A DNA stretch of 64,000 nt from Mesorhizobium loti (GTDB lineage: Bacteria; Pseudomonadota; Alphaproteobacteria; Rhizobiales; Rhizobiaceae): NCBI RefSeq assembly GCF_013170705.1, contig NZ_CP033334.1, forward strand, positions 6,797,501 through 6,861,500. The letters run 5' to 3'. Positions 55,939 to 64,000 of the stretch are shown piece after piece. Position numbers and translations under genes: made by a program. Below the pieces are notes generated by a model that was not told the DNA's origin, did not search any database, and saw only the letters and a list, made by a program, of their open reading frames with translations. Within the stretch, counting starts at the first letter, position 1; each line of letters opens with the position of its first letter.

Positions 55939-56964
55939 TTACTGGCTGGTCGACGCCGGCGCCCCGGAATGATCGCCAAAGATGCCGCGCTGGCTGACCT
56001 GGATACCGGCGGGTCCCAGGATGATGGCGAAGAGCACCGGCAGGAAGAACAAGATCATCGGCACGGTGAGTTTGGGCGGCAAGGCGGCGGCCTTCTTCTC
56101 GGCGGCGTTCATACGCATGTCGCGGCTTTCGGCGGCAAGCACGCGCAACGCGTGCGCCACGGGCGTGCCGTAGCGTTCGGCCTGGACGAGCGCCTGCGAC
56201 ACCGATTTGACCGATTCCAGGCCGGTACGGCTGGCAAGATTCTCATAGGCCTGCTTGCGTTCCTGCAGATAGGAAAGCTCGGCGTTGGTGAGGATGAATT
56301 CTTCCGCCAGAGCCACCGACTGGGCGCCGATCTCGTCGGCAACCTTGCGCAGCGCGGCTTCCACCGACATGCCCGACTCCACGCAGATCAGCATCAGGTC
56401 GAGCGCATCAGGCCACGCCATCTGGATCGACTGCTTGCGCTTGGTGGCGCGGTTGTTGACATAAACAACCGGTGCGTAGAAGCCGCCATAGGCTACGAGG
56501 ACGCAGACGAACAGCCGCACGACCAGTGGTTTGTCCGGCAAGCCTCCAAGCACGAATATGTAGACCAGGGCCAGCGCGAAGCCGACAAAGGGCAGCACGA
56601 GACGGAAGAAGAGGAATCGCGTCAGCGGGTTCTGCCCGCGAAAGCCGGCGACCTTGAGTTTCTGCAAGGTGTTCTCGTCGGCAAGCGCGCGCCGCAGGTC
56701 TAGCCGGTCGACAATGTTGCGCATGCCGATCGACTGTTGTTCGCGCAGGCCCTTGCGGCGGCGATCGGCCTCGGTGGCAAGCCGCGCGCGCTGCTTGGCG
56801 CGAAGCTCATCGCGCTCGAGCGCGACCGTTTTCATGCGCGCCTTGAGCTGGTTGCCGCCAAGCGCCGGCAGCAGCGTAAAGACGGTCGCGAACACGGCGA
56901 TGGCGACCAGCACCGCGATCAGAAACGCCGGATCCGTCAGTGACTTGATGACTTGTTCACTCAT
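55939..56964 (-). CDS. tadC: TadC inner-membrane platform protein
   Basis: A 341-aa type II secretion F-domain protein. Hydrophobic segments occur near the N-terminus (FLIAVLVAIAVFATVFTL), in the middle (FLFFRLVLPFVGFALALVYIF) and at the C-terminus (LTVPMILFFLPVLFAIILGPAG), around the GspF fold (LDLMLICVESGMSVEAALRKV). With TadB it forms the platform that adds pilin to the Flp pilus. It ends the cpa operon, nine bases after tadB. Confidence 0.92.
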   Translation of the reverse strand: MSEQVIKSLTDPAFLIAVLVAIAVFATVFTLLPALGGNQLKARMKTVALERDELRAKQRARLATEADRRRKGLREQQSIGMRNIVDRLDLRRALADENTLQKLKVAGFRGQNPLTRFLFFRLVLPFVGFALALVYIFVLGGLPDKPLVVRLFVCVLVAYGGFYAPVVYVNNRATKRKQSIQMAWPDALDLMLICVESGMSVEAALRKVADEIGAQSVALAEEFILTNAELSYLQERKQAYENLASRTGLESVKSVSQALVQAERYGTPVAHALRVLAAESRDMRMNAAEKKAAALPPKLTVPMILFFLPVLFAIILGPAGIQVSQRGIFGDHSGAPASTSQ

Positions 56965-56973
56965 GCCGCGGCC

Positions 56974-57987
56974 CTAGACATCAAAGTTCATCATCTTGCG
57001 CATCACGAAGATGCCAATCGACATCCAGACGGCGGAAACGCCGAGGATCAGATTGCCAACACTGGTGTTGAAGAGCGGCATCAGGTAGAGCGGGCTCGAA
57101 AGGTAGACCAGGAAGGCGACGATGAAAGGCAGCGCGCCGATGATGGCGGCCGACGCCTTCGCCTCCATGGACAGCGCCTGGACCTTGGCCTTCATCTTCT
57201 TGCGGTCACGAAGGACGCGAGAGAGGTTGCCCAGCGCCTCGGACAGGTTGCCGCCGGCCTGCGACTGGATCTGGATGACGATGCCGAAGAAACTCGCCTC
57301 GGTGCATGGCATGGTTTCGGGCATCCTCAAGGTCGCGTCGGGGATCGACAGGCCCATCTGCTGCGAATCGACGATGCGGCGAAACTCGGTCTTCACCGGC
57401 TCGGGGGATTCGTTGGCGATCAGGCGCACGGCATCGTTCAGCGGCAGGCCGGACTTGACCGCGCGCACGATGATGTCGAGGGCGTTTGGAAATTCGTTGA
57501 GGAATGCCTTGACGCGCCGGGCGCGGCGAAACGAAACGAACCAGCGCGGCAGGCCAAGCGCGCCTGCCAGCAGCACGCCCGGCAGGACGAGCGTCGGCGC
57601 CCCGGCCATGAATGCGACCATGGTCAGCGCGAGGCCGCATATGGCGGAATAGATGTAAAAGCGCTCGATCGAAACCTTCATCCCGGCCTGCCGGATTTGC
57701 GCCTTCAGCGGCGGCTTCTTGACGGCGGTGTCCTTGGCTTTCTGCTTCTCGTCGAGCTCCTTCAGCGAATCCTGCACAGATTTACGGCGCTTGGCCGCGT
57801 CCGCGGCGCGGTCGCGGGTGGCCTTGACGATGGAGCGGTCCGTTTCCGCCGCCTTGATCGTTTCAAGCCGCTTGCCGGCCTGTTTCTCATTGCTGATCTG
57901 GTTGAACAGGAATGCATAGGCGACCGCGCCGGCGCTGAAGCCGGCGAGCACGACAAACGCCAATACGGTGCCGTCAATTCCAAACAT
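56974..57987 (-). CDS. tadB: TadB inner-membrane platform protein
   Basis: A 337-aa type II secretion F-domain protein, paralogue and partner of TadC. The F-domain core (FPNALDIIVRAVKSGLPLNDAVRLIANE) and terminal hydrophobic segments are present. It lies between cpaF and tadC on the same strand. Confidence 0.93.
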   Translation of the reverse strand: MFGIDGTVLAFVVLAGFSAGAVAYAFLFNQISNEKQAGKRLETIKAAETDRSIVKATRDRAADAAKRRKSVQDSLKELDEKQKAKDTAVKKPPLKAQIRQAGMKVSIERFYIYSAICGLALTMVAFMAGAPTLVLPGVLLAGALGLPRWFVSFRRARRVKAFLNEFPNALDIIVRAVKSGLPLNDAVRLIANESPEPVKTEFRRIVDSQQMGLSIPDATLRMPETMPCTEASFFGIVIQIQSQAGGNLSEALGNLSRVLRDRKKMKAKVQALSMEAKASAAIIGALPFIVAFLVYLSSPLYLMPLFNTSVGNLILGVSAVWMSIGIFVMRKMMNFDV

Positions 57988-58010
57988 CGAGCAGAGCCCT
58001 CAACGCCACG

Positions 58011-59513
58011 TCAGTCAGCGCGTTTCTCCATGGCCTCGAGCGCAACGGCGAGGCGCTGCTCCTCGCCGTAGTAACGGGCACGGTCCCAGAAATGCGGGCG
58101 GCCGATGCCGGTCGAGACGTGCTCGCCCAGAAGCTTGCCGTTGGCGTCCTCGCCCTTGATGTTGTAGAGGACGATATCCTGCGTGATGATGACGTCGCCC
58201 TCCATCCCGATGACCTCGGTGATGTGGGTGATGCGACGCGATCCATCGCGCAGACGCGCCGCCTGGATGATCACATCGATGGAGCCGACGACGATTTCGC
58301 GCACGGTTTTCTGCGGCAGCGAGTAACCGCCCATGGCGATCATGGATTCGATACGGTTAAGGCATTCGCGCGGACTGTTCGAGTGGATCGTTCCCATCGA
58401 GCCGTCATGGCCGGTGTTCATCGCCTGTAGAAGATCGAACACTTCGGGTCCGCGCACCTCGCCGACGATGATGCGTTCGGGCCGCATGCGCAGGCAGTTC
58501 TTGACCAGGTCGCGCATCGTCACTTCGCCTTCGCCTTCGAGGTTGGGCGGTCGGGTCTCCAGGCGAACGACATGCGGCTGCTGCAGCTGCAGTTCGGCCG
58601 AATCCTCGCAGGTGATGACGCGCTCCTCGCGGTCGATATAGTTGGTCAGGCAGTTGAGCAGTGTCGTCTTGCCCGAGCCGGTGCCGCCGGAGATGACGAT
58701 GTTGCAGCGAACGCGGCTGATGATCTTGAGAACCTCGGCTCCCTGCGGAGAAATGGCGCCAAACTTGACCAGCTGATCGAGCGTCAGCTTGTCCTTCTTG
58801 AACTTTCGGATGGTAAGTGCGGCTCCATCGATGGAGAGCGGAGGCGCGATGACGTTGACGCGGGAGCCGTCGGGAAGGCGTGCGTCGCAGATCGGGCTGG
58901 ATTCATCAACGCGGCGGCCGACCTGGCTGACGATGCGCTGGCAGATGTTGAGAAGCTGCTGATTGTCACGAAAGCGGATGGTGGTCTGCTCGACCTTGCC
59001 ATTGACTTCGATGTAGACGTTCTTGGACCCGTTGACCATGATATCGGCGATGTCGTCGCGGGCGAGCAATGGCTCAAGCGGCCCATAGCCAAGCACATCG
59101 TTGCAGATGTCTTCGAGCAATTCTTCCTGCTCGGCGATCGACATCGCGAAGTTCTTGATCGCGATGATGTCGTTGACGATGTCGCGGATTTCCTCGCGCG
59201 CGCTTTCGGGTTCGAGCTTGGCAAGTTGCGACAGGTCGATCGTGTCGATGAGCGCCGAGAAAACCTGGCTCTTGGTGTCGTAGTAGGTCTCGCTCTTTTC
59301 GCGGCCCCGCCTCGCCTCCGGCGCGATGGGTGGCGCCTCTACCGCACGCCGGGCTGGTGGAGCGACCGTTGCGCTTGGCGGCGGTGCCGCGGCCCGGCCA
59401 AGAACCGCCGTATCCGTCGAACCCGCGACCGGCGGCGCGGCCGGCGCCGGTGCTGGTTGGCGGAATTCCGGTGTGAACCGGTTGCCGTCGTCGTTGCCTC
59501 TTTTACCGAACAT
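58011..59513 (-). CDS. cpaF: CpaF/TadA pilus ATPase
   Basis: A 500-aa secretion ATPase of the GspE/VirB11 family that powers Flp pilus extension and retraction. The N-terminal 80 residues are Pro/Ala-rich. Walker [15 protein letters not shown] is near residue 275; the Asp box and Walker B ([29 protein letters not shown]) follow. Gene order with tadB and tadC is the usual one. Confidence 0.95.
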   Translation of the reverse strand: MFGKRGNDDGNRFTPEFRQPAPAPAAPPVAGSTDTAVLGRAAAPPPSATVAPPARRAVEAPPIAPEARRGREKSETYYDTKSQVFSALIDTIDLSQLAKLEPESAREEIRDIVNDIIAIKNFAMSIAEQEELLEDICNDVLGYGPLEPLLARDDIADIMVNGSKNVYIEVNGKVEQTTIRFRDNQQLLNICQRIVSQVGRRVDESSPICDARLPDGSRVNVIAPPLSIDGAALTIRKFKKDKLTLDQLVKFGAISPQGAEVLKIISRVRCNIVISGGTGSGKTTLLNCLTNYIDREERVITCEDSAELQLQQPHVVRLETRPPNLEGEGEVTMRDLVKNCLRMRPERIIVGEVRGPEVFDLLQAMNTGHDGSMGTIHSNSPRECLNRIESMIAMGGYSLPQKTVREIVVGSIDVIIQAARLRDGSRRITHITEVIGMEGDVIITQDIVLYNIKGEDANGKLLGEHVSTGIGRPHFWDRARYYGEEQRLAVALEAMEKRAD

Positions 59514-59536
59514 GATCGACTACCGGTTCCAAAGCA

Positions 59537-60826
59537 TCATTTCTTGTTGCGCGAGAGCTTGCCGAGCAGGCTGCCCAAGCCGGCCTTCTTTTTCGTCCGG
59601 ATTTCGCTTCGCCCGGTGAGCACATGGGCAATCTCATTGATGGTCGCGACAATCTGGTTCTTGGCATCCATTTCGCCGAGCATACGCCCGTTGTTGGCGG
59701 CATTGCCGAACAGCAACGGATCGAAGCCGATGACCGCCATCGGCGTCAGGCCGAGCGGCTCGGCGAAATCGGACGGCGAAATTTCCGGCCGCTTGGGGAC
59801 GCCGGCCTGGTTGATGATGAGCTTCGGCGGCGGGTCGTTGGGGCGAAGCCGCTTGAGCATGTCGATCAGGTTCTTGGTGTTGCGCAGATTGGCCAGTTCC
59901 GGCGTCGCCGTGATGACGATCTCGTCGGCCTTGACCAGCGTGTTCTTGGCCCATCCCGTCCAGACATGGGGAACGTCCAGTACCAGAAGGGGTACGCTGC
60001 GCTGCGCGGTATCGACAAGCTGCGCGAAGGCATCGGGATCGAAGTCGTAGACACGTTCCAGCGTCGAGGGCGCCGCGAGCAGCGACAGGTGCTCCGCGCA
60101 CTGGGTCAGCAGCCGGTCGAGATAGACTTCGTCGATGCGTTCGGGCGAAAACACCGCTTCGGCGATGCCCTGTGCCGGGTCCTGGTCGAAATTGATGTTG
60201 GCCGTGCCGAAGGCGAGGTCGAGGTCGGCAACGACGACCTCGGACTTGAACAGGGAGGACATTGCCCAGGCTACATTGTGGGAGATGGTGGAGGAGCCGA
60301 CGCCGCCCTTGGCACCGACAAAGGCCACCGAACGGCCGAGCGGTTCGGCCTCAGGGTCGACGAAAATCGACGACACGACGCTGACGATGTCGGCCATCGA
60401 CACCGGCGCGATGACATATTCGGAGATGCCGGAGCGAATCAGCTCGCGATAGAGACCGACGTCGTTGTAATGGCCGATAACCACCACTTTCGAGGATGGA
60501 TCGCAGTGTTCGGAGAGCTGGGCGAGCTGCTCCAGCAATTGCTTGGGTTCACTGCGTGATTCCAGCAGGATCAGGTTCGGCGTCGGTGCCGACTGATAGA
60601 ACTCGATGGCCGTGGGAACGCCGCCCATATGGACCTTGAGATGCGCCTTGGTCATGCGGCGGTCCTCGCCGGCGCGCTCGACCGGATTGGCAACGCCCTC
60701 GGTCTCGCAGAATGCCTGGATCGAGATGCGCGGGACCGGCCGCAACGCCTGCATCGCGGCGATGTCCTGCGGTGAGGTGTCACCGCCGTCCACGGTGGCG
60801 TCATAGGCAAGGTTGCTCATGGTCAT
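59537..60826 (-). CDS. cpaE: CpaE/TadZ pilus localisation ATPase
   Basis: A 429-aa MinD/ParA-type ATPase with an N-terminal receiver-like domain (LILLESRSEPKQLL, VVVIGHYNDVGLYRELIRSGISEYVIAPV) and the deviant Walker A FVGAKGGVGSSTIS. TadZ places the pilus machine at the pole. It starts near GGAAAGAG; an ATG two codons in is equally possible. Confidence 0.93.
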   Translation of the reverse strand: MTMSNLAYDATVDGGDTSPQDIAAMQALRPVPRISIQAFCETEGVANPVERAGEDRRMTKAHLKVHMGGVPTAIEFYQSAPTPNLILLESRSEPKQLLEQLAQLSEHCDPSSKVVVIGHYNDVGLYRELIRSGISEYVIAPVSMADIVSVVSSIFVDPEAEPLGRSVAFVGAKGGVGSSTISHNVAWAMSSLFKSEVVVADLDLAFGTANINFDQDPAQGIAEAVFSPERIDEVYLDRLLTQCAEHLSLLAAPSTLERVYDFDPDAFAQLVDTAQRSVPLLVLDVPHVWTGWAKNTLVKADEIVITATPELANLRNTKNLIDMLKRLRPNDPPPKLIINQAGVPKRPEISPSDFAEPLGLTPMAVIGFDPLLFGNAANNGRMLGEMDAKNQIVATINEIAHVLTGRSEIRTKKKAGLGSLLGKLSRNKK

Positions 60827-60876
60827 GCTCTTTCCGTGGCCTGTTCTTTCCGTGTCTTCTCTTTCCCAAGGGCGGC

Positions 60877-61614
60877 TTAGTAGGTCACTTCCGAATTGCC
60901 GAGGAATTCATCCGAAATGCCCCTGTTGCGATAGACATCGATCACCGCGCCGCGGTTTTCCGCGTCGATGGTGGTCTGCTTGCGCGGCCCGAGCAGATCG
61001 GCCGGGTTGGCCATCTGGGCGGCGAGATTGTTCTGATAGGAACAGCCGAAGTCGGCATAGTGCTTGTTCTCCGACGTCTCCGTCAGATCGTCGGGCCAGC
61101 GTCCGCATTTGTCGGTCTGGGCCCTCACCGCGATATAGGAGACGCGAACCGGGGCCGATACCTCGCTCGATCCGGCCTGATAGGAAACCACGATGATCCG
61201 GTTGCGCTTGACGCCGCTGGCGACCGCCAGCCGGGCGAAATCGCGGCCGGCCGCCGAGGCGGCAACCTGATTGGCCGATCCGCTGGGAACCTGGATCGTC
61301 AATGTCGGAGCGGCACTCTTGTCATAGCCGTCGAGGAAACCGAGCAGCGTGTCGCGCTGCGAACCGGTCATGCCACGGTCACCGGCGCCGACGGGAAGGT
61401 CGATCTTCTGGTTCTTCTCCGCGATCACGATCGGATGGTTGGTGCGATAGTCGTCCGGAATGGCGCCCACGGTGATGCTGTCGCGCTGGGCGCAGCCGGC
61501 CAGCAAAGCCGTTGCCGCCACCGCCAGGATCGAGAGCGCCCGCAGGCTGGTCCGCGAACGGCCGGTGCGCATCGTCGTGACGATGCCCCTTGTGTTCAAC
61601 GCTGACTGAGACAT
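60877..61614 (-). CDS. cpaD: CpaD pilus lipoprotein
   Basis: A 245-aa CpaD/TadK-type lipoprotein. The signal ends LLAGC, and the conserved region TEKNKHY..-like (SENKHYADFGCSYQNNLAAQMANPADLLGPR) is typical of the family. I chose the ATG at 61614, preceded by GGGGAAG; an ATG at 61632 overlaps the cpaC stop and is the alternative. It probably helps the secretin in the outer membrane. Confidence 0.92.
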   Translation of the reverse strand: MSQSALNTRGIVTTMRTGRSRTSLRALSILAVAATALLAGCAQRDSITVGAIPDDYRTNHPIVIAEKNQKIDLPVGAGDRGMTGSQRDTLLGFLDGYDKSAAPTLTIQVPSGSANQVAASAAGRDFARLAVASGVKRNRIIVVSYQAGSSEVSAPVRVSYIAVRAQTDKCGRWPDDLTETSENKHYADFGCSYQNNLAAQMANPADLLGPRKQTTIDAENRGAVIDVYRNRGISDEFLGNSEVTY

Positions 61615-61628
61615 GTCCGCTTCCCCAT

Positions 61629-63161
61629 TCACTTGTAGATAAAGCCGACAACGCCGTGATACCGGCCGTTGGGCTTGTCGGTCTGCATGGTGCCGTAGAC
61701 GCGATTGACCTTGCCAAGGAACATGCCGGCGCCGTCGCTTGGAGGATTGAAATTGTCGTCCGGCTTGGCGAGATCGTTGCGTGCCACCGGCTTCGCCAGA
61801 TAGGGCGTGATGATGATGACGAGTTCGCTTTCGTTGCGCACGAAGTCCCTGCTGCGGAAGAGCGCACCGAGCACCGGTATCTTGGTGAGGCCGGGCAGTC
61901 CCGCAACGGCTTGACGGACGTCATCGCGCACCAGGCCGGCAATCATCATCGAACCACCCGACGGCAATTCGACGGTCGTGTCGGCAAGCCGCTTGCGGAT
62001 CGACAAAACCGCCATTCCCTGCAAGTCCAGTTGCTTCAAGCCTCCCGCTTCCAAGGAGCCGGCACCTTCCGTCGTCGGCTCCGATACGGAAGTCCTGACC
62101 TTGAGACTGATCCGGCCCGCCGAGAGCACCACGGGCTGGAACTCAAGGCCGATGCCGTATTCGACTTTGTCGAAAGTATATGTCGTCTGGCCGGTCTGGT
62201 TGTCGGACGATACGTTGCTCGTACGCCCCGAGACCACATTGTACTCGCCACCAACCTTGAACGTAGCCTTCTCGCCCGAAACAGCGGTCAGGGTCGGTTC
62301 GGCAAGCGTCTTCATGACGCCGCTTTGTTCCATGGCATTGATGTAGGACTGCAGACCCGAAGTAGCGAACCCAAGGCCCGAAGTCGACGAAAGCGGCTTG
62401 CCCAACCCGTAGTTGGGCGAACTAAGTGCGGCCCAGCTAATGCCGTTGCTGCCGCCACTGCCGACCATGTTGACGCCGAGCTGTTTCATCACGGACCGGC
62501 TTACTTCCGCGACGGTCACTTTCAGCGTGACCTGGTCGTCACCGATGATCTGCAGGAGATTGACGATCTTCGAGACGCGTCGTTCCTGGTCGGGGTTGTT
62601 GATGTCGACACCGCTCTGGGCCGAGCCGCCGGCCGCGGTCTGCGAATACTGACCCGTCGTCGCTTCACCGCCCGAGACGAAGATCGTCGCCAGGTCGACC
62701 GCCCGCTTCGCATCCAGCGGCGTATCGACGGTTCCGGTCAGGACGACGTTGTCGTTCAGCAGTTCCACCTTGACGGCCGAGGTCGGAAGGAAGCGCTTGA
62801 TGTAGCCTTCCAGACCGGCAACGTCGCGTTCGACGGCCAGATCCAGACTGGCGATCTGTTCGCCGTTCGGACCGAAGACGAAGATATTGGTCTCGCCGAC
62901 CGACTTGCCGAACAGGTAGATACGCCTTGCGGTGCGGGTCACCGCATCGGCAACGCTCGGGTTGGCGACAAGAATGTCGTAGGCATCGCTCGGCAGATCT
63001 ATGACCACCGATTTGTTGAGGCCCAGCTTGACGCGCTGCGTGGCTGTCGTAGCCGTCACCTGCGTACTCTTGGCCTCGACGACGCCCTGCACATTCGTTC
63101 CGACGAGCAGCAGGCCGAATGCCGCGGCTGCGATTGCCGGCAGTTTACCGCTTAGCCTCAT
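61629..63161 (-). CDS. cpaC: CpaC/RcpA pilus secretin
   Basis: A 510-aa outer-membrane secretin. A signal peptide is followed by an N-terminal secretin domain (VIDLPSDAYDILVANPSVADAV), a BON-like domain (VKVELLNDNVVLTGTVDTPLDAKRAVDLA) and the secretin core (LLQIIGDDQVTLKVTVAEVSR; VSGEKATFKVGGEYNV; SGGSMMIAGLVRDD). It forms the pore for the Flp pilus and starts four bases into cpaB's stop (ATGA overlap). Confidence 0.95.
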   Translation of the reverse strand: MRLSGKLPAIAAAAFGLLLVGTNVQGVVEAKSTQVTATTATQRVKLGLNKSVVIDLPSDAYDILVANPSVADAVTRTARRIYLFGKSVGETNIFVFGPNGEQIASLDLAVERDVAGLEGYIKRFLPTSAVKVELLNDNVVLTGTVDTPLDAKRAVDLATIFVSGGEATTGQYSQTAAGGSAQSGVDINNPDQERRVSKIVNLLQIIGDDQVTLKVTVAEVSRSVMKQLGVNMVGSGGSNGISWAALSSPNYGLGKPLSSTSGLGFATSGLQSYINAMEQSGVMKTLAEPTLTAVSGEKATFKVGGEYNVVSGRTSNVSSDNQTGQTTYTFDKVEYGIGLEFQPVVLSAGRISLKVRTSVSEPTTEGAGSLEAGGLKQLDLQGMAVLSIRKRLADTTVELPSGGSMMIAGLVRDDVRQAVAGLPGLTKIPVLGALFRSRDFVRNESELVIIITPYLAKPVARNDLAKPDDNFNPPSDGAGMFLGKVNRVYGTMQTDKPNGRYHGVVGFIYK

Positions 63162-63973
63162 TTCCTTGCCCCTACTTCGGATACTTCACCCGACTTGATC
63201 AATCTCACCGTTCCCTTGCGGCCATTGCCGGAAACGAGATAGTCGGCCTCGTCCACATTCTTTTCCTGGGTGTCCGTGATCGCCCGCAGCGCCAGGGTCA
63301 GGCGATCGGCCATCTGCTGGGCAACGGTGATGATCTCCGCCTGTTTGGGCGTGAGCTCCAGCGTGGCGGTCTGGCCGACCCTGGTCTTCTTGCCCTCCTC
63401 GTCCTCCTGGATGGTCTGGTCGATCGCCAGGACGCGGATGTTCTTGAGGATGGTTTCAGTGTTGAAGCCGGTGCTGCCGCTGTTGGCATCCGCCCTTCGC
63501 GTCATGATGACGTCGACAAAATCGTTTGGCAGGATGAAGCCGCCTGCCGAAGTGTCGGCCGATATGGCGGTGGCGACCGCCCGCATCCCCGAAGGCAGGA
63601 TGGACGACATGAAGCTCTGCCCCTCGCCGATCAGCTTGGAACGCCGCACGGGCTCACCCGCGTACATCGGCACACGGGCAATCGACCCCTTCAATTTGTC
63701 GAGGGCGTCGGGAGCGGTTGCCTTGGTGATGAAATTCGCGTTGACGCCGTCGGCCGGCCAGGTTTGCCAGGAGATGTTGTTCTGGAGCGCGTTGCCCATA
63801 GCGACGTCGCCCGAGAGCACAAGCACGTCCTGCAGGGGCACGGCAGGAGCCTGGGGACCCGAATTAACGACGATCTGGGGCGGCGGCGCGGCGACCATGT
63901 TTTTTGCGACATAGCCAGCGCCACCTGCCGCGGCCACCGCCACGCTCAGAATAATCAGTCGGGATGCTGGCAT
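63158..63973 (-). CDS. cpaB: CpaB pilus assembly protein
   Basis: A 271-aa Flp pilus assembly protein. An N-terminal membrane anchor (LIILSVAVAAAGGAGYVAK) is followed by a SAF domain (about residues 47-150: VLVLSGDVAMGNALQNNISWQTWP, RVPMYAGEPVRRSKLI) and a C-terminal RcpC/CpaB domain. It is the first cpa gene seen here; the cpaA prepilin peptidase and the pilin gene would lie upstream, past the window edge. Confidence 0.93.
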   Translation of the reverse strand: MPASRLIILSVAVAAAGGAGYVAKNMVAAPPPQIVVNSGPQAPAVPLQDVLVLSGDVAMGNALQNNISWQTWPADGVNANFITKATAPDALDKLKGSIARVPMYAGEPVRRSKLIGEGQSFMSSILPSGMRAVATAISADTSAGGFILPNDFVDVIMTRRADANSGSTGFNTETILKNIRVLAIDQTIQEDEEGKKTRVGQTATLELTPKQAEIITVAQQMADRLTLALRAITDTQEKNVDEADYLVSGNGRKGTVRLIKSGEVSEVGARK

Positions 63974-64000
63974 CTGTCCGAACCCTCGCCCTTGGCAAAC

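Overview
The window is a GC-rich stretch of an alphaproteobacterial chromosome, most likely Mesorhizobium or a close Rhizobiales relative. The evidence is a ChvE/GguABC sugar uptake set, the cell-cycle regulator GcrA, a SAM-II riboswitch on metZ, class I lysyl-tRNA synthetase, an extended two-lobed dCTP deaminase, a PodJ-like polar protein, a Tad/Cpa pilus locus and palindromic intergenic repeats of a type I associate with Mesorhizobium. I see no tRNA, rRNA, insertion sequence, prophage or CRISPR array. Most genes read as core chromosome; the more variable islands are the quorum-sensing module near 20-22 kb and the sulfite-oxidation region near 40-49 kb.

Layout. 1-5.2 kb: chvE (5' end outside the window), gguA, gguB and gguC, with a terminator hairpin after chvE. 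5.2-14.8 kb: a LysR regulator, an L,D-transpeptidase, dCTP deaminase, SAM-II-controlled metZ, a ceramide-glucosyltransferase-like enzyme, apaG, hslO, argF and argD; argD has an unusual leader. 15-20 kb: gcrA, corA, phoU, phoR and ppk2 (phosphate signalling and storage, without the pst transporter genes). 20-23.4 kb: luxR, luxI and a crotonase translationally coupled to luxI, then a solute-binding protein. 23.4-27.8 kb: a TerB-like protein, lysK, an SNase-fold secreted protein, a LexA-like S24 repressor and a thioesterase. 27.9-35.2 kb: a fatty-acid/branched-chain acyl-CoA degradation operon (fadJ-like, thiolase, two acyl-CoA dehydrogenases) with its own MerR regulator and matching operator palindromes. 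35.6-39.6 kb: a PodJ-like coiled-coil/Sel1/peptidoglycan-binding protein. 39.8-48.8 kb: TauE/SafE exporter, a TIGR02186 protein, an Hsp70 homologue, a LysR regulator and soeABC (quinone-linked sulfite dehydrogenase), with an 18-codon ORF overlapping the soeA start. 48.8-55 kb: the ligase-associated DNA repair pair pdeM and Lhr-type helicase, an NlpC/P60 hydrolase, a MarR regulator and an M17 aminopeptidase. 55-64 kb: the tad/cpa pilus operon (cpaB-C-D-E-F-tadB-tadC on the minus strand) facing a tadD-like TPR lipoprotein.

The most interesting signals are regulatory: a complete SAM-II aptamer with antiterminator and terminator; an argD leader that combines a terminator hairpin, a competing pairing and a 26-codon arginine-ended ORF overlapping the argD start; a luxI-crotonase pair that could make an unsaturated acyl-homoserine lactone; MerR operators at both ends of the acyl-CoA operon; and a strong-SD mini-ORF coupled to soeA. 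These are read from sequence alone; no searches or folding programs were run.
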